Shown here one piece after another: positions 7,521-16,077 of a DNA stretch of 64,000 bases. The notes under the pieces were generated by a model that made no database searches, was not told the origin of the DNA, and saw only the letters and a program-made list of their open reading frames with translations. A program made the position numbers and the translations under genes. The DNA is taken from NCBI RefSeq assembly GCF_001982635.1, contig NZ_MKFI01000007.1, positions 186,001-250,000 on the forward strand. The letters are read 5' to 3'. This stretch comes from Bradyrhizobium mercantei. Lineage in GTDB: Bacteria; Pseudomonadota; Alphaproteobacteria; Rhizobiales; Xanthobacteraceae. Position 1 is the first letter of the stretch. Each line of letters begins with the position of its first letter.

Positions 7521-8930
7521 ATGAGCGATTACAGTCTTCTCATCGACGGCAAGATGGTACCCGGCGACAGCACGATGCCGGTGCTCAATCCGGCGACCGA
7601 AGAGGTCGTGGCGCAATGCCCGCGCGCCTCCAAGGACCAGCTCGACAAGGCGGTCGCCGCCGCGAAGGCCGCCTACCCGGCCTGGGCCGCGACGCCGATG
7701 GACGAGCGCCGCAAGCTCGTGATCAAGATGGCCGAGGTGATCGAGGCCAACACCAACGAGCTCGCCCGCATCCTGACCAGCGAACAGGGCAAGCCGCTCG
7801 CGGATGCCACCGGCGAGGTGATGGGCATGGCCGGCTTCTTCCGCTATCTCGGCTCGCTCGATCTGCCGATGCGCGTGATCGAGAATTCCGGCGACCGCAA
7901 GGTCGAGGCCTATCGCCGCCCGCTCGGCGTGGTCGGCGCGATCATTCCCTGGAACTATCCGCTGCTGATCCTGGCATTCAAACTGCCGTCGGCGCTGCTC
8001 GCCGGCAACACCCTGGTGGTGAAGCCCGCGCCGACCACGCCGCTGGCCTCGCTGCGCTTTGCCGAGCTGGTCAAGGACATCCTGCCGAAGGGCGTGCTGA
8101 ACTTCATCGCCGATGCCAACGACCTCGGCGATCACATGACCAAGCATCCCGACATCCGCAAGATCTCCTTCACCGGCTCGACCGCGACCGGCCAGAAGGT
8201 GATGGCGAGCGCATCGCAGACCTTGAAGCGGATCACGCTCGAGCTCGGCGGCAACGACGCCGGCATCGTGCTCGACGACGTCGATCCGAAGAAGGTCGCG
8301 CCCGGCATCTTCGAGGGCGCGTTCCAGAATTCCGGCCAGGTCTGCCTCGCCATCAAGCGGCTCTATGTGCACGAGTCGGTCTATGACGAGATCTGCAACG
8401 AGCTGGTCGCGATCGCGAAGAACACCGTGGTCGACGACGGCTCCAAGCAGGGCACCAAGCTCGGCCCGCTGCAGAACAAGATGCAGTACGAGAAGGTGAA
8501 GGCGTTCCTCGACGACGCCCGCAAGAACGGCAACGTGATCGCCGGCGGCGCCGCGATGGACCGTCCCGGCTACTTCATCGAGCCGACCATCGTGCGCGAC
8601 ATCAAGGAAGGCTCCAAGCTGGTCGACGAGGAGCAGTTCGGCCCGGTGCTGCCTGTGATCAAATATTCCGACAAGGATGACGTGATCCGCCGCGCCAACG
8701 CCACCACCTACGGCCTCGGCGCGTCGGTGTGGTCATCCGACATCAAGCGGGCGCACGAGATCGCGACCCAGATCGAGGCCGGCACGGTGTGGATCAACAA
8801 GCACCTCGACATGGCGCCGAACATCCCGTTCGGCGGCGCCAAGCAGTCCGGCATCGGCACCGAATTCGCCGAGGAAGGCCTCGCTGAATTCACCCAGTTG
8901 CAGATCATCAACGGCCCGCCGGCCGCCTGA
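7521..8930 (+). CDS. NAD(P)-dependent aldehyde dehydrogenase family protein (paralog 2)
   Basis: A 469-residue ALDH, somewhat shorter than paralog 1 and of the succinate-semialdehyde/aryl-aldehyde type. IIPWNYPLLI lies near 141-150, VVKPAPTTPL near 167, and FTGSTATG near 218. The general base is Glu241 (ITLELGGND) and the nucleophile Cys275 (NSGQVCLAIK). The substrate is not determined. It lies behind a ModE-box-like operator and is followed after 93 bp by the DUF2478 gene on the same strand, perhaps as one transcript. Confidence 0.93.
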   Translation: MSDYSLLIDGKMVPGDSTMPVLNPATEEVVAQCPRASKDQLDKAVAAAKAAYPAWAATPMDERRKLVIKMAEVIEANTNELARILTSEQGKPLADATGEVMGMAGFFRYLGSLDLPMRVIENSGDRKVEAYRRPLGVVGAIIPWNYPLLILAFKLPSALLAGNTLVVKPAPTTPLASLRFAELVKDILPKGVLNFIADANDLGDHMTKHPDIRKISFTGSTATGQKVMASASQTLKRITLELGGNDAGIVLDDVDPKKVAPGIFEGAFQNSGQVCLAIKRLYVHESVYDEICNELVAIAKNTVVDDGSKQGTKLGPLQNKMQYEKVKAFLDDARKNGNVIAGGAAMDRPGYFIEPTIVRDIKEGSKLVDEEQFGPVLPVIKYSDKDDVIRRANATTYGLGASVWSSDIKRAHEIATQIEAGTVWINKHLDMAPNIPFGGAKQSGIGTEFAEEGLAEFTQLQIINGPPAA

Positions 8931-8942
8931 TCTTTCGAACAT

Positions 8943-8993
8943 GCGGCCGCGACGCTTTGGAGCCCCCTTGGCGCTCCTTGGCACCGCGGCCGC
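8943..8993 (+). terminator. Inverted repeat between ALDH 2 and DUF2478 genes
   Basis: GCGGCCGCG at 8943-8951 and CGCGGCCGC at 8985-8993 can form a 9-bp GC stem with a 33-nt loop. There is no T-tract, so it may attenuate or stabilise the transcript rather than end it. Confidence 0.35.
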
Positions 8994-9023
8994 CGCTCTC
9001 CTCCACAACGAACAGAGCCCATC

Positions 9024-9584
9024 ATGTTCGACGCCCAATGCGACCTCGCCGCCCTGGTCTATGACGACAATGACGATCCCGATGCGGTGCTGCGCGCCTT
9101 CGCCGCTGACCTGAAGGCGCACGGCGCGCGCGTCGTCGGCATGGTGCAGACAGGCCAATGCGCGGATTCCAGCCTGTCCGCGGTGCTGGTCCATAGCGGC
9201 GAGACGCTGCTGCTGGCGCAGCCGCCGCGCGAAGGTGCTACCGGCTGCAAGCTCGATCTGTCGCGGCTGCAGGCCGCCGGCGTCCGCGTCGCCGACGCGC
9301 TCACCGAGGGCGCCGATCTCGTCATCGTCAACCGCTTCGGCAAGCGCGAGCGCGACGGCAAGGGCCTCGGCTTCGTGATCGAGCGCGCGCTCGATGCCGA
9401 TATTCCGGTCGTGATCGCGGTGTCGCGCTCAAGCTTTGCGGACTGGATCAAGTTCGCCGGCGGCATGAGCGTGAAGCTCGCCTGCGACCGCCACGCGCTC
9501 GACGCCTGGTGGCGCAACGTCTCGCTGCGGACCGCGGCCCGGACGGCGCCGGATCACACCACGGTTTGCGAGGTCTTCAAGTAG
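9024..9584 (+). CDS. DUF2478-family protein
   Basis: A 186-residue soluble protein recognised by LAALVYDDNDDPDAVLRAFAADL at the N-terminus, the VVGMVQTG motif near 40, and the VNRFGKRERDGKGL motif near 103-116, all typical of DUF2478. The fold looks like a P-loop relative without a normal Walker A. Function is unknown. My recollection, not checked, is that members often lie beside molybdate-transport or ModE genes, which fits the ModE-box-like site before the preceding ALDH gene. It carries several Cys but no obvious metal motif. Confidence 0.8.
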   Translation: MFDAQCDLAALVYDDNDDPDAVLRAFAADLKAHGARVVGMVQTGQCADSSLSAVLVHSGETLLLAQPPREGATGCKLDLSRLQAAGVRVADALTEGADLVIVNRFGKRERDGKGLGFVIERALDADIPVVIAVSRSSFADWIKFAGGMSVKLACDRHALDAWWRNVSLRTAARTAPDHTTVCEVFK

Positions 9585-9597
9585 ACGCTATGCAATT

Positions 9598-9634
9598 CGT
9601 AGGATGGGTATCGCTTCGCTCCACCCACCCTACG
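9598..9634. repeat. Short palindrome CGTAGGATGGGT...ACCCACCCTACG
   Basis: Hairpin with roughly 12-bp arms, 14 bp after the DUF2478 stop codon. A dispersed element of this kind is common in rhizobia. It may serve as the gene's transcription end. Confidence 0.7.
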
Positions 9635-9650
9635 CACTCCGCGCTATCGC

Positions 9651-9756
9651 CGTCATCCTGAGGTGCGAGCGAAGCGAGCCTCGAAGGATGCACGGCCCAG
9701 CTCGTGGCCGTCGATCCTTCGAGGGCCGCTGAAGAAGCGGCCACCTCAGGATGACG
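9651..9756. repeat. Palindromic repeat CGTCATCCTGAGG...CCTCAGGATGACG, copy 1
   Basis: About 106 bp, with arms including GCGAGCGAAGCGAGCCTCGAA. A second copy lies at 15528-15627. It lies between convergent genes. Confidence 0.85.
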
Positions 9757-9812
9757 GGTTAAGATCGCAGGATGGGTTGGCTAACCCACCCAATGCAGTT
9801 GCGCCCAATCGC

Positions 9813-10034
9813 TCAGAGCGTTTCCTGCTTGTGGTCGCAGTTCTTGCAGGTGAACTTGACACGGGTCTGGCCCTTTTCCGCCTGCACCCGGTTCGGCGCG
9901 CCGCATTTGCCGCAGACGGCCTCGATCCGGGTGGTGCCCTGCTTGATGACCAGGTTCCGTTTTTCCATGGTCTCGCGGATCAGCCGTTCGGCCTCCTCGC
10001 GCAACGATTGCTTCGACATCATCCCACCGGTCAT
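9813..10034 (-). CDS. Small zinc-ribbon protein
   Basis: A 73-residue protein with a basic helical N-terminus (REEAERLIRETMEKRN) and a C-terminal zinc ribbon formed by AVCGKCGAPNRV and FTCKNCDHKQ, two CxxC pairs about 20 residues apart. It might bind nucleic acid or a protein partner; no function is known to me. Three in-frame ATGs (10034, 10022, 10019) are possible and none has a strong ribosome site, so up to five N-terminal residues are uncertain. Confidence 0.7.
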   Translation of the reverse strand: MTGGMMSKQSLREEAERLIRETMEKRNLVIKQGTTRIEAVCGKCGAPNRVQAEKGQTRVKFTCKNCDHKQETL

Positions 10035-10089
10035 TGGTTTGCGGGCCGCCTCTTAGCACGGCGGCGTGAAGCTTTGACAGGGGGTACGT

Positions 10090-11085
10090 TCAGACAATCA
10101 ACCGGTCCACCGGCAGCCGGAAATGCCGGGGTTTCAGCGGTTTCGACGGCCGGCCGATGCGGAACACGTTGACGAGGCGCAGATCCGCGCCGATCCGGCC
10201 GAGTTTTCGCAGCCGCTCGTTGAAGTCAGGATGATCCGATAACGCCGAGATCGGGCAGGCCGCAAAGCCGGCGCGATCGATCTCCAGCCAGCTGCGGTAG
10301 AAATGCCGTCCCGTCGTGAGTGGATCCTCACCGACCGGACGACAGAACAGCACGATCGCCGACGCCGACGCGGTCTTGGCGCTGTCGGCGAGCAGCGACG
10401 CAGCGAGGCCGAGACGGTCCAGCGGCCTGAACAGGCTGCCGAGCACGAAACCGGCAGCGGTGGCCTCGATGGCGTTCATGGCGAGTGCATCGCGGTTGAG
10501 CCCGTCAACCAGATAGCGCGGATGGCTCGGTGACAGCCGCATCCATTCGAGCAGCTCGGCCCGATAGTCGTCGCCGTGGACAAATGAGAATTCGGCCTGG
10601 TCGGCCCAACCGGCGATATCGGCAATCATCCGGCGATGATCGATGCAGATCAGATCGTCACGCGCGACAGCAAGTTGCGCCAGTGACGCGCCGTCATCCA
10701 GCGAGGCCACGAACTTGCCGCGCCATGACATGCGGCGTGTCACATGCCCGGCCAGCGGATCGGGCGCGACGCCCTGCCTGATCGCAAAGCTGCACAGCGC
10801 GGCAAATTGCGGCGACAGCGGCTGCTCGATCGTGGTCATGGCCGTGATGGCGAGACCGCGGCGGTTGAGCGCGAGGCTCATGCCCTCCAGCGCCGCGCCG
10901 TGCGACACCAGGACGTCATGCCCCGCGGGGTCGGCGACCGGCGCGCGGACGGCCGTCGCGTCGACCAGCGCCAGCCGGCCGTCATCGAGCAGCCGCCACC
11001 GCGTCGGCTGGATGTTGTGGACGCTCGGCGCCAGCCGCGCCTCCGCGACCAGCTCACGCAGCAAATCCGGCGTCAGCGCGCTCAT
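10090..11085 (-). CDS. Acg-type nitroreductase-fold protein, last gene of a five-gene operon
   Basis: A 331-residue member of the nitroreductase superfamily. The FMN-site motif ARLAPSVHNIQPTRWRL at residues 17-33 and the repeated two-half layout recall the large Acg/Rv2032 group rather than the about 200-residue NfsB group. A C-terminal motif FRIGRPSKPLKPRHFRLP resembles the second half of that group. It might reduce a substrate or simply bind flavin. Its ATG at 11085 overlaps the previous stop by 4 bp. In Mycobacterium tuberculosis MoeY, a ThiF domain is fused to a nitroreductase domain, which supports a functional link with the ThiF gene here. Confidence 0.85.
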   Translation of the reverse strand: MSALTPDLLRELVAEARLAPSVHNIQPTRWRLLDDGRLALVDATAVRAPVADPAGHDVLVSHGAALEGMSLALNRRGLAITAMTTIEQPLSPQFAALCSFAIRQGVAPDPLAGHVTRRMSWRGKFVASLDDGASLAQLAVARDDLICIDHRRMIADIAGWADQAEFSFVHGDDYRAELLEWMRLSPSHPRYLVDGLNRDALAMNAIEATAAGFVLGSLFRPLDRLGLAASLLADSAKTASASAIVLFCRPVGEDPLTTGRHFYRSWLEIDRAGFAACPISALSDHPDFNERLRKLGRIGADLRLVNVFRIGRPSKPLKPRHFRLPVDRLIV

Positions 11086-12203
11086 GCCGCGGCCAGCCGC
11101 TTGGTGAACAGATGCAGCCGGTGCAGCGGCGTGGCGCCGGCCTTCTCGACCTGGCGCAGCGACGGGCCGTTGATGTCAGCGATCCAGGTGCCGCCGAGCG
11201 TGCGGTAGCCGGCCTCCTGCAACGCCAGCGCGGTGCGGTAGAGCATCGCGCCGTTGAGGCCGCGATTGTGCAGGTCGCGGCAGACCGACTGATAGATCAG
11301 CACGGCGCGGGTGTTCATCATGCGGTGCTGCACGAACCTGAACGGCGCCGTCAGCCCGATCCGGCCGCCGATCGCCTTGATCAGCGGGTTGAGGTCGGGG
11401 ATCGCGATGATCGCGCCGGCGGGCCGGCCGCGGTGATAGACCACGGTCGAAATTCGCTTGTCGATGATCCACATCATGTCGCCGGCCTGGAACAGATATT
11501 CGGCGGCGGTCGGCGGCACGAACATCGGATTGTCGGCAAAGCCGTCGTTGAGGATCAGCCGCGCATCCTCCAGCCGCACTTTGAACGCGGAGCGCTTGAT
11601 CGGCTGCCAGACGAAGTCCTTGTCGGCCAGCACCGCGCGCTGCTTGTCGCCGAGCAGTTGCTCCGGCTTGCCGCCGTCGAGCGATATCTCGAACGTCGTC
11701 ATCGGGAAGGTCGCGGTGTAACCGGCGCGTTCGAGGTGCTGCGCGATATGCGGCGGCGACCACATCATGTCGGTGAACGGCGCATGGTCGAAGCCGTCGG
11801 TCATCACGCCGATCTGCTGCATCGCCGTGAGATTGAAATTGCCGGCGACCCGGCTCATGCCGCGCGCCGACAGCCACTGCTCGGCGGCGCGCAGCAGCGC
11901 ATCGGCCACTTCGACGTCGTCGATACAGTCGAAGAAGCCGAACGCGCCGTGGCGGGTGCCGTGCTTGCGGTTCGAGGCATCGTGGATCGAGGCGGCGATG
12001 CGGCCGACCGGCCGTCCGTCGCGATGCGCCGAAAACAGCGCATAGCGGCCGTGGCCTTCGGTGACGAACGGGTTCTTCGCGGCATCGAACATCCGGTCGA
12101 AGTCGCTCCACAGCGGCGGCACGTAGAGGCTGTCGGGCCCATAGGCATTGAGCGCGGCGTCGAATGCCGCCCTGCGGTCGCCCTCGCGGATCTCTGTTGT
12201 CAT
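11082..12203 (-). CDS. GNAT-superfamily acyltransferase-like protein (YghO-like), fourth gene of the operon
   Basis: A 373-residue protein. The N-terminal VPPLWSDFDRMFDAAKNPF followed by GRPVGRIAASIHDASN is the pattern of YghO-type proteins with a degenerate GNAT fold. GNFNLTAMQQIGVMTDGF and a C-terminal segment (LYRTALALQEAGYRTLGGTW) indicate a second GNAT-like half. An acyl-transfer role on an amine is likely, substrate unknown. The start ATG at 12203 overlaps the membrane-protein stop by 4 bp (ATGA), and its own stop overlaps the nitroreductase start in the same way. Confidence 0.75.
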   Translation of the reverse strand: MTTEIREGDRRAAFDAALNAYGPDSLYVPPLWSDFDRMFDAAKNPFVTEGHGRYALFSAHRDGRPVGRIAASIHDASNRKHGTRHGAFGFFDCIDDVEVADALLRAAEQWLSARGMSRVAGNFNLTAMQQIGVMTDGFDHAPFTDMMWSPPHIAQHLERAGYTATFPMTTFEISLDGGKPEQLLGDKQRAVLADKDFVWQPIKRSAFKVRLEDARLILNDGFADNPMFVPPTAAEYLFQAGDMMWIIDKRISTVVYHRGRPAGAIIAIPDLNPLIKAIGGRIGLTAPFRFVQHRMMNTRAVLIYQSVCRDLHNRGLNGAMLYRTALALQEAGYRTLGGTWIADINGPSLRQVEKAGATPLHRLHLFTKRLAAA

Positions 12204-13399
12204 TTGGCCTCCGGGGTCAATGCCAAGAGCCGCCGCACCAGCGCCAGCGCGGTTTCGGTGGCGGGATCGGCCGCGGTCACGGGGACGGCGAGCACGATGA
12301 GGTCGAGCGGATCGTGCGCGAGCACGATGACGTGCGTGGCATTGTTGGCGGTCATCAGCGAGACCATGCGCTCGGCGGCCGGATCGGCCGGCGCCAGCCC
12401 CCATGGCGCCTCGGACCGGCGCAGCACGCGTCTCGCCGAAAGGAAGTCGCGGAGCAGCGGCGGATCGTAAAGGCCGAGCTCGCTTTCGCGGAAGCGCCGC
12501 GCGCTCTCGAAGATCGGGTGCCGCGCGAGCTCGGCGATCAGTTGCTCCCGGGTTTGCGCCGGCGAAGACGCGACCGAGTTGAGGACGCCCGGCTCCTGCG
12601 ATTCGAACAGCGCGCGCAGCGCGTCCGTCATCAGCCCGATGGTCAGGACGCCGGCGATCGCAACCGCGACGAAGCGGACCATCTGTGCCGCATCGACGTC
12701 AGGCGCCATGAAGGCGGCGGCAAGCCCGAGCAGGCCCGAAGAGATCAGCCGCAGCGCCATCATCGCAAGCCCATGCCGGCGCGTCTCGGCGCCGCCGCCG
12801 GCGATCAGCATCACGGTCACCGTGAGCAGCGCCCCCAGCGCGCCGAGCCGGACCGGAATGTCCGGAAACAGCGTGCGAAAATCGGTGAGGATGAACGGGA
12901 TCACCACCAGCGCGCCGACCGCCATGCGGCCGATGCTGCGGTTCTCCGAGGCCATCAGCGCGGTGCGGTCGCGCGTCGCCAGCAGCAGCGCGCAGGTCGC
13001 AAAGCCCACGAGCTGGAACAGCGCCAGCGCGATCGCATAGGGCATCGCAAAGCGCTGCAGCCCGAACAGGCCGCCGAGCCCGAGCAGGATGGCGCCCGCG
13101 AGTGCTACGATCTTCACCGCGCGCGGCGCGTGCCGCCGCAGAATGCCCTCGGTGACGATCAAGGCGCCGAGCGGGATCAGCGCGGCCGGGATCACCGAGA
13201 GACGGTCGAGCACGAAGCTTCCCGTCCACCAGGCAAGGCCGCGGTCGAGGAACAGGGTCGCGATGACGCCGAGCGCGAGCAGCAGGCGGCGGGTCAGCGG
13301 GCTCCTTGGATCGCGCCGGTAGAACGTCATCATCGCCACCGCGACGCCGATGGCGCCGCAGAGATTGACGATGGAATCGGCGATCACCCCCGAGGTCAT
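12200..13399 (-). CDS. Multipass membrane protein with a C-terminal cytosolic domain, third gene of the operon
   Basis: A 399-residue protein of unknown family. I count about nine hydrophobic segments between residues 5 and 285 (for example VIPAALIPLGALIVTEGIL and MAVGALVVIPFILTDFRTLF). A soluble C-terminal region of about 115 residues follows, ending in a mixed strand/helix stretch (THVIVLAHDPLDLIVLAVPV). No catalytic motif was recognised; it might anchor, export or sense. The ATG at 13399 overlaps the ThiF stop by 4 bp, which is why it is preferred over an in-frame ATG 120 bp upstream. Confidence 0.75.
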   Translation of the reverse strand: MTSGVIADSIVNLCGAIGVAVAMMTFYRRDPRSPLTRRLLLALGVIATLFLDRGLAWWTGSFVLDRLSVIPAALIPLGALIVTEGILRRHAPRAVKIVALAGAILLGLGGLFGLQRFAMPYAIALALFQLVGFATCALLLATRDRTALMASENRSIGRMAVGALVVIPFILTDFRTLFPDIPVRLGALGALLTVTVMLIAGGGAETRRHGLAMMALRLISSGLLGLAAAFMAPDVDAAQMVRFVAVAIAGVLTIGLMTDALRALFESQEPGVLNSVASSPAQTREQLIAELARHPIFESARRFRESELGLYDPPLLRDFLSARRVLRRSEAPWGLAPADPAAERMVSLMTANNATHVIVLAHDPLDLIVLAVPVTAADPATETALALVRRLLALTPEAK

Positions 13400-14271
13400 T
13401 TGCCGCTCGTCAACTCGTCGATGGCGCGGCGTACCAGCGGGCGCATCATAGCGGCCACCAGCGCATTGCGCGGCCTCTCGATCGCGGGCCGGTGCGGGTT
13501 GAGGAACCAGCCGCGGCAATCGGTGCCGGAGGTGCGGCCGAGGATCAGCGCGACCGCCTCATAGGCCATCAGCATGCCGGTCGAGATCACCATCGGCGCG
13601 AACGACATCCGGCTGCGGCGGCCGGCCGCGACTTCGCCGGCGATCGCGAGGTCGACATAGTTGCGCGACGAGGAATGCAGCATCACGTGCTCGATCTCGG
13701 CGCGCATCGCGGCGCGGCGGTCGTCCTCGGTGATCGCCTTCCAGTCCTTGCCTGTTGTCGGAAAGCCGAGGCGCTGCTCGGGCCGCGGATCGTGCGGGCG
13801 CACCACGATCACCGACGGCAGCGGCGACATATAGGCGTCGATCACGGTCGATTCCGCGGACTTGGCGGTCCGGTACAGATGCACGCCGGCGGCGATATCG
13901 TCCATGCCGTTGACGATGACCGGGCAACGCGCGGCAATCCCGGCGAGCTCGCTGGTCCAGTTCTCGCCGAGCACCTCGATCTCGATGGTCGGATTGATGC
14001 GCCTGGCGGCTTCGGCGGCGACTTCCGCCTTCTCGCGGCCGACCTCGTCGGCAAAGGCGAACACCTGGCGGTTGAGGTTGGAAACCTCGAACCGATCGAT
14101 GTCGGCGATCACGAACTTGCCGACGCCGGCGCGCGCCAGCGCCATGAAGGCCGCGCCGCCCATGCCGCCGACGCCGCAGACGAACACCCGCGCCTGGCGC
14201 AGCAATTGCTGCTCATGCTCGTCGATGAAGCCGATGTTGCGGCCGGTGAAGGAGTAATAGTCGAAATTCAT
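13396..14271 (-). CDS. ThiF/MoeB/E1-like adenylyltransferase, second gene of the operon
   Basis: A 291-residue E1-superfamily protein. The Rossmann ATP site VCGVGGMGG is at residues 31-39, followed by IADIDRFEVSNLNRQ with the Asp, Asn and Arg that bind ATP-Mg (residues 55-69), and NGMDD near 122. The paired CxxC zinc motifs of MoeB and ThiF are absent, so it is not a simple MoeB. Family members adenylate the C-terminus of a ubiquitin-like protein or of a peptide. No small sulfur-carrier or Ubl gene is visible in the operon, so the substrate could be a peptide or small acid (inference). Confidence 0.88.
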   Translation of the reverse strand: MNFDYYSFTGRNIGFIDEHEQQLLRQARVFVCGVGGMGGAAFMALARAGVGKFVIADIDRFEVSNLNRQVFAFADEVGREKAEVAAEAARRINPTIEIEVLGENWTSELAGIAARCPVIVNGMDDIAAGVHLYRTAKSAESTVIDAYMSPLPSVIVVRPHDPRPEQRLGFPTTGKDWKAITEDDRRAAMRAEIEHVMLHSSSRNYVDLAIAGEVAAGRRSRMSFAPMVISTGMLMAYEAVALILGRTSGTDCRGWFLNPHRPAIERPRNALVAAMMRPLVRRAIDELTSGK

Positions 14272-15335
14272 CGCACGGCCCCGTTATCCTGCTTGCGCGG
14301 CCGCAGCGTGCCGAAGGCGCGGCTGTCGTCCATCCAGTAGACCACCGGCAGCACCAGCCGCTGCAGCGCCAGCATCGCGGACGCCGCCAGCAGCGCCGGC
14401 AGCGAGCCCGAGGGCACCTCGCTCATGACATAGCGGCGCGCGCCGGCCAGATCGACGCGGCCGAGCTGCAACACATCGTCGCCGCGGCCGTAATCCAGCT
14501 CGCGCGCGCAGAACTCGTTGTAGATGGCGTCGCGATGTTTCGGCGCGATCTCAAAGGTCTTCTTCAGCGCGTCCGAGCCGCCGGTATAGGCATTGGTGAT
14601 GACCGAACGCGCCTCGTCGAAGCCGGCCTCCTCGCCGACGCCGAACACCGCACGATGCCGCGCCATGATGCCGCGCGCGAGTTGCAGATGCGCAAAGCTC
14701 TGCCGCGCGCCCGGCAGCGGCGACGGAAACACGTCGGAGAAGGTGTCGCTGACCATGCCGACCACCGCCGGCACCTGGGTGACGTTGGAGATCCATTTCG
14801 GCCGCAACCCGTCGCGGGCGAACAGCACCAGCGCGGTCAGGCCGTAGAGCACCCAGGACAGCCCCTGCCCGCGCACATCGGGATCGACCATCACGAGGCC
14901 GAGATGGGTCACTTCGGTGGGCTCGCCGTCGAGCGGCACGTCCATCACCGACAGCGCGTTGAAGGCGATCGGCCGGCCGGTGTCTTCCTCCGATATCAAA
15001 GTGACGACGGCGCGCGACAGCCGCTCCGGCTCGCCGGAGAAAATGCCGTAGGTCAAACTCTCCTCGGGCAGCGTCTTGGCGGCGACGATGCGCAGCTGCT
15101 CGACCAGCGCGTCGAGCTCGACCTTCGGCAGCGACAGGCCTGGGGATTCGACGATGCGGGTGCGCTGACCGGCCTGGGTGCGCAATGTGAGATCGATGGT
15201 CGGCTGCGACAGCGCCTTCAGCCAGAAGCCGCCATGGCTGCACAGGCCGTCAAAGGCCGCGCGCGCCTTGGCAAGTCCTCTGGCAAGGCTGCTGCTGCCG
15301 CGCGAAGCGGGCGTTGGATTGTCCGTGGACGCCAT
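14268..15335 (-). CDS. GNAT-family N-acyltransferase, first gene of the operon
   Basis: A 355-residue protein with a GNAT core. THLGLVMVDPDVRGQGLSWVLYG (residues 143-165) carries the acetyl-CoA pyrophosphate loop (RGQGLS), preceded by IAFNALSVMDV as strand beta-4. N- and C-terminal extensions of about 85 and 150 residues are of unknown fold. The start is the ATG at 15335 with GAGGGACAG just upstream; a further in-frame ATG at 15365 has no such site. It is the promoter-proximal gene, and its stop overlaps the ThiF start by 4 bp. Confidence 0.8.
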   Translation of the reverse strand: MASTDNPTPASRGSSSLARGLAKARAAFDGLCSHGGFWLKALSQPTIDLTLRTQAGQRTRIVESPGLSLPKVELDALVEQLRIVAAKTLPEESLTYGIFSGEPERLSRAVVTLISEEDTGRPIAFNALSVMDVPLDGEPTEVTHLGLVMVDPDVRGQGLSWVLYGLTALVLFARDGLRPKWISNVTQVPAVVGMVSDTFSDVFPSPLPGARQSFAHLQLARGIMARHRAVFGVGEEAGFDEARSVITNAYTGGSDALKKTFEIAPKHRDAIYNEFCARELDYGRGDDVLQLGRVDLAGARRYVMSEVPSGSLPALLAASAMLALQRLVLPVVYWMDDSRAFGTLRPRKQDNGAVR

Positions 15336-15745
15336 TTCTCTGTCCCTCGGGCGCGATCTCTGCACTCGCCCCTGTTAAGGAGCCATGAGCGCAACCTGAC
15401 GCTGTTTGCCGCAGGGTAAACAAGGCCTTCCGGAAACGGAACAGATTGGGTGTATGCGCCCGTAGCCTATCCACCCGTCATTGCGAGCTGAGCGAAGCTC
15501 GTAACGGCAGCGCGCTTGCTCCTTCACCGTCACCCTGAGGAGCGCGTAGCGCGTCTCGAAGGGTCGACGGCCCCGCTGGTGGCCGTGCATCCTTCGAGGC
15601 TCGCTCCGCTCGCACCTCAGGATGACGGGATATCCAGCGTCATTTGCTTCGTCGCTATCGCTCCTCGCACTGACGCCGGGATTCCCTGTCGCCGAAGGCG
15701 AAAGCAGCGGGTGAAAAGCACCCGCCGCTTCGTCCTGGCTCTGCC
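15336..15745. other. Intergenic region with repeats, no gene
   Basis: These 410 bp hold the upstream region of the five-gene operon, copy 2 of the CGTCATCCTGAGG palindrome (15528-15627) and partial CGTCATTGCGAG-type repeat sequence on either side of it. No open frame with a ribosome site was found. The operon promoter should lie near 15340-15480, but I could not pick convincing -35/-10 boxes. Confidence 0.7.
15528..15627. repeat. Palindromic repeat CGTCACCCTGAGG...CCTCAGGATGACG, copy 2
   Basis: About 100 bp, clearly related to the copy at 9651-9756, with the shared core GGTGGCCGTGCATCCTTCGA. Confidence 0.85.
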
Positions 15746-16021
15746 TCACGCTGCCTTGGAGACTTCCATCAGCAGGCGCTCGGCCTTGGCGTCCTCGATA
15801 CGGTTCACGAACTTGCTGCTCTCGTAATTGTCGCGCACCGTCTTGGTCAGCGTGATGCAGGTCTGGATCAGCATCACGATGCCCATCGCGAGATAGCCCT
15901 GCATCCAGAGAGAGACCGGCAGGAAGAACACGCCGACGGCGACGAGGAAGGCGGACGCTGCGAAGGACACGTAGGTGAAGGTGACCCATGCGCTGCTGTG
16001 GGGTTGGATGGTCTGGTTCAT
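15746..16021 (-). CDS. YiaA/YiaB two-helix inner-membrane protein
   Basis: A 91-residue protein with two transmembrane helices (about residues 12-32 and 39-59), the YiaAB two-helix domain, and a charged cytosolic tail ending RIEDAKAERLLMEVSKAA. It lies 56 bp after pspA on the same strand, and YiaAB-domain proteins are known companions of envelope-stress PspA systems. Function is probably membrane maintenance under the control of the TetR gene at 16886. Confidence 0.85.
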   Translation of the reverse strand: MNQTIQPHSSAWVTFTYVSFAASAFLVAVGVFFLPVSLWMQGYLAMGIVMLIQTCITLTKTVRDNYESSKFVNRIEDAKAERLLMEVSKAA

Positions 16022-16077
16022 GATCGTCTCCTTGATGATGATGTGGTTTGAAGGGATTTGGTTTGAGGCTTGTGGTT

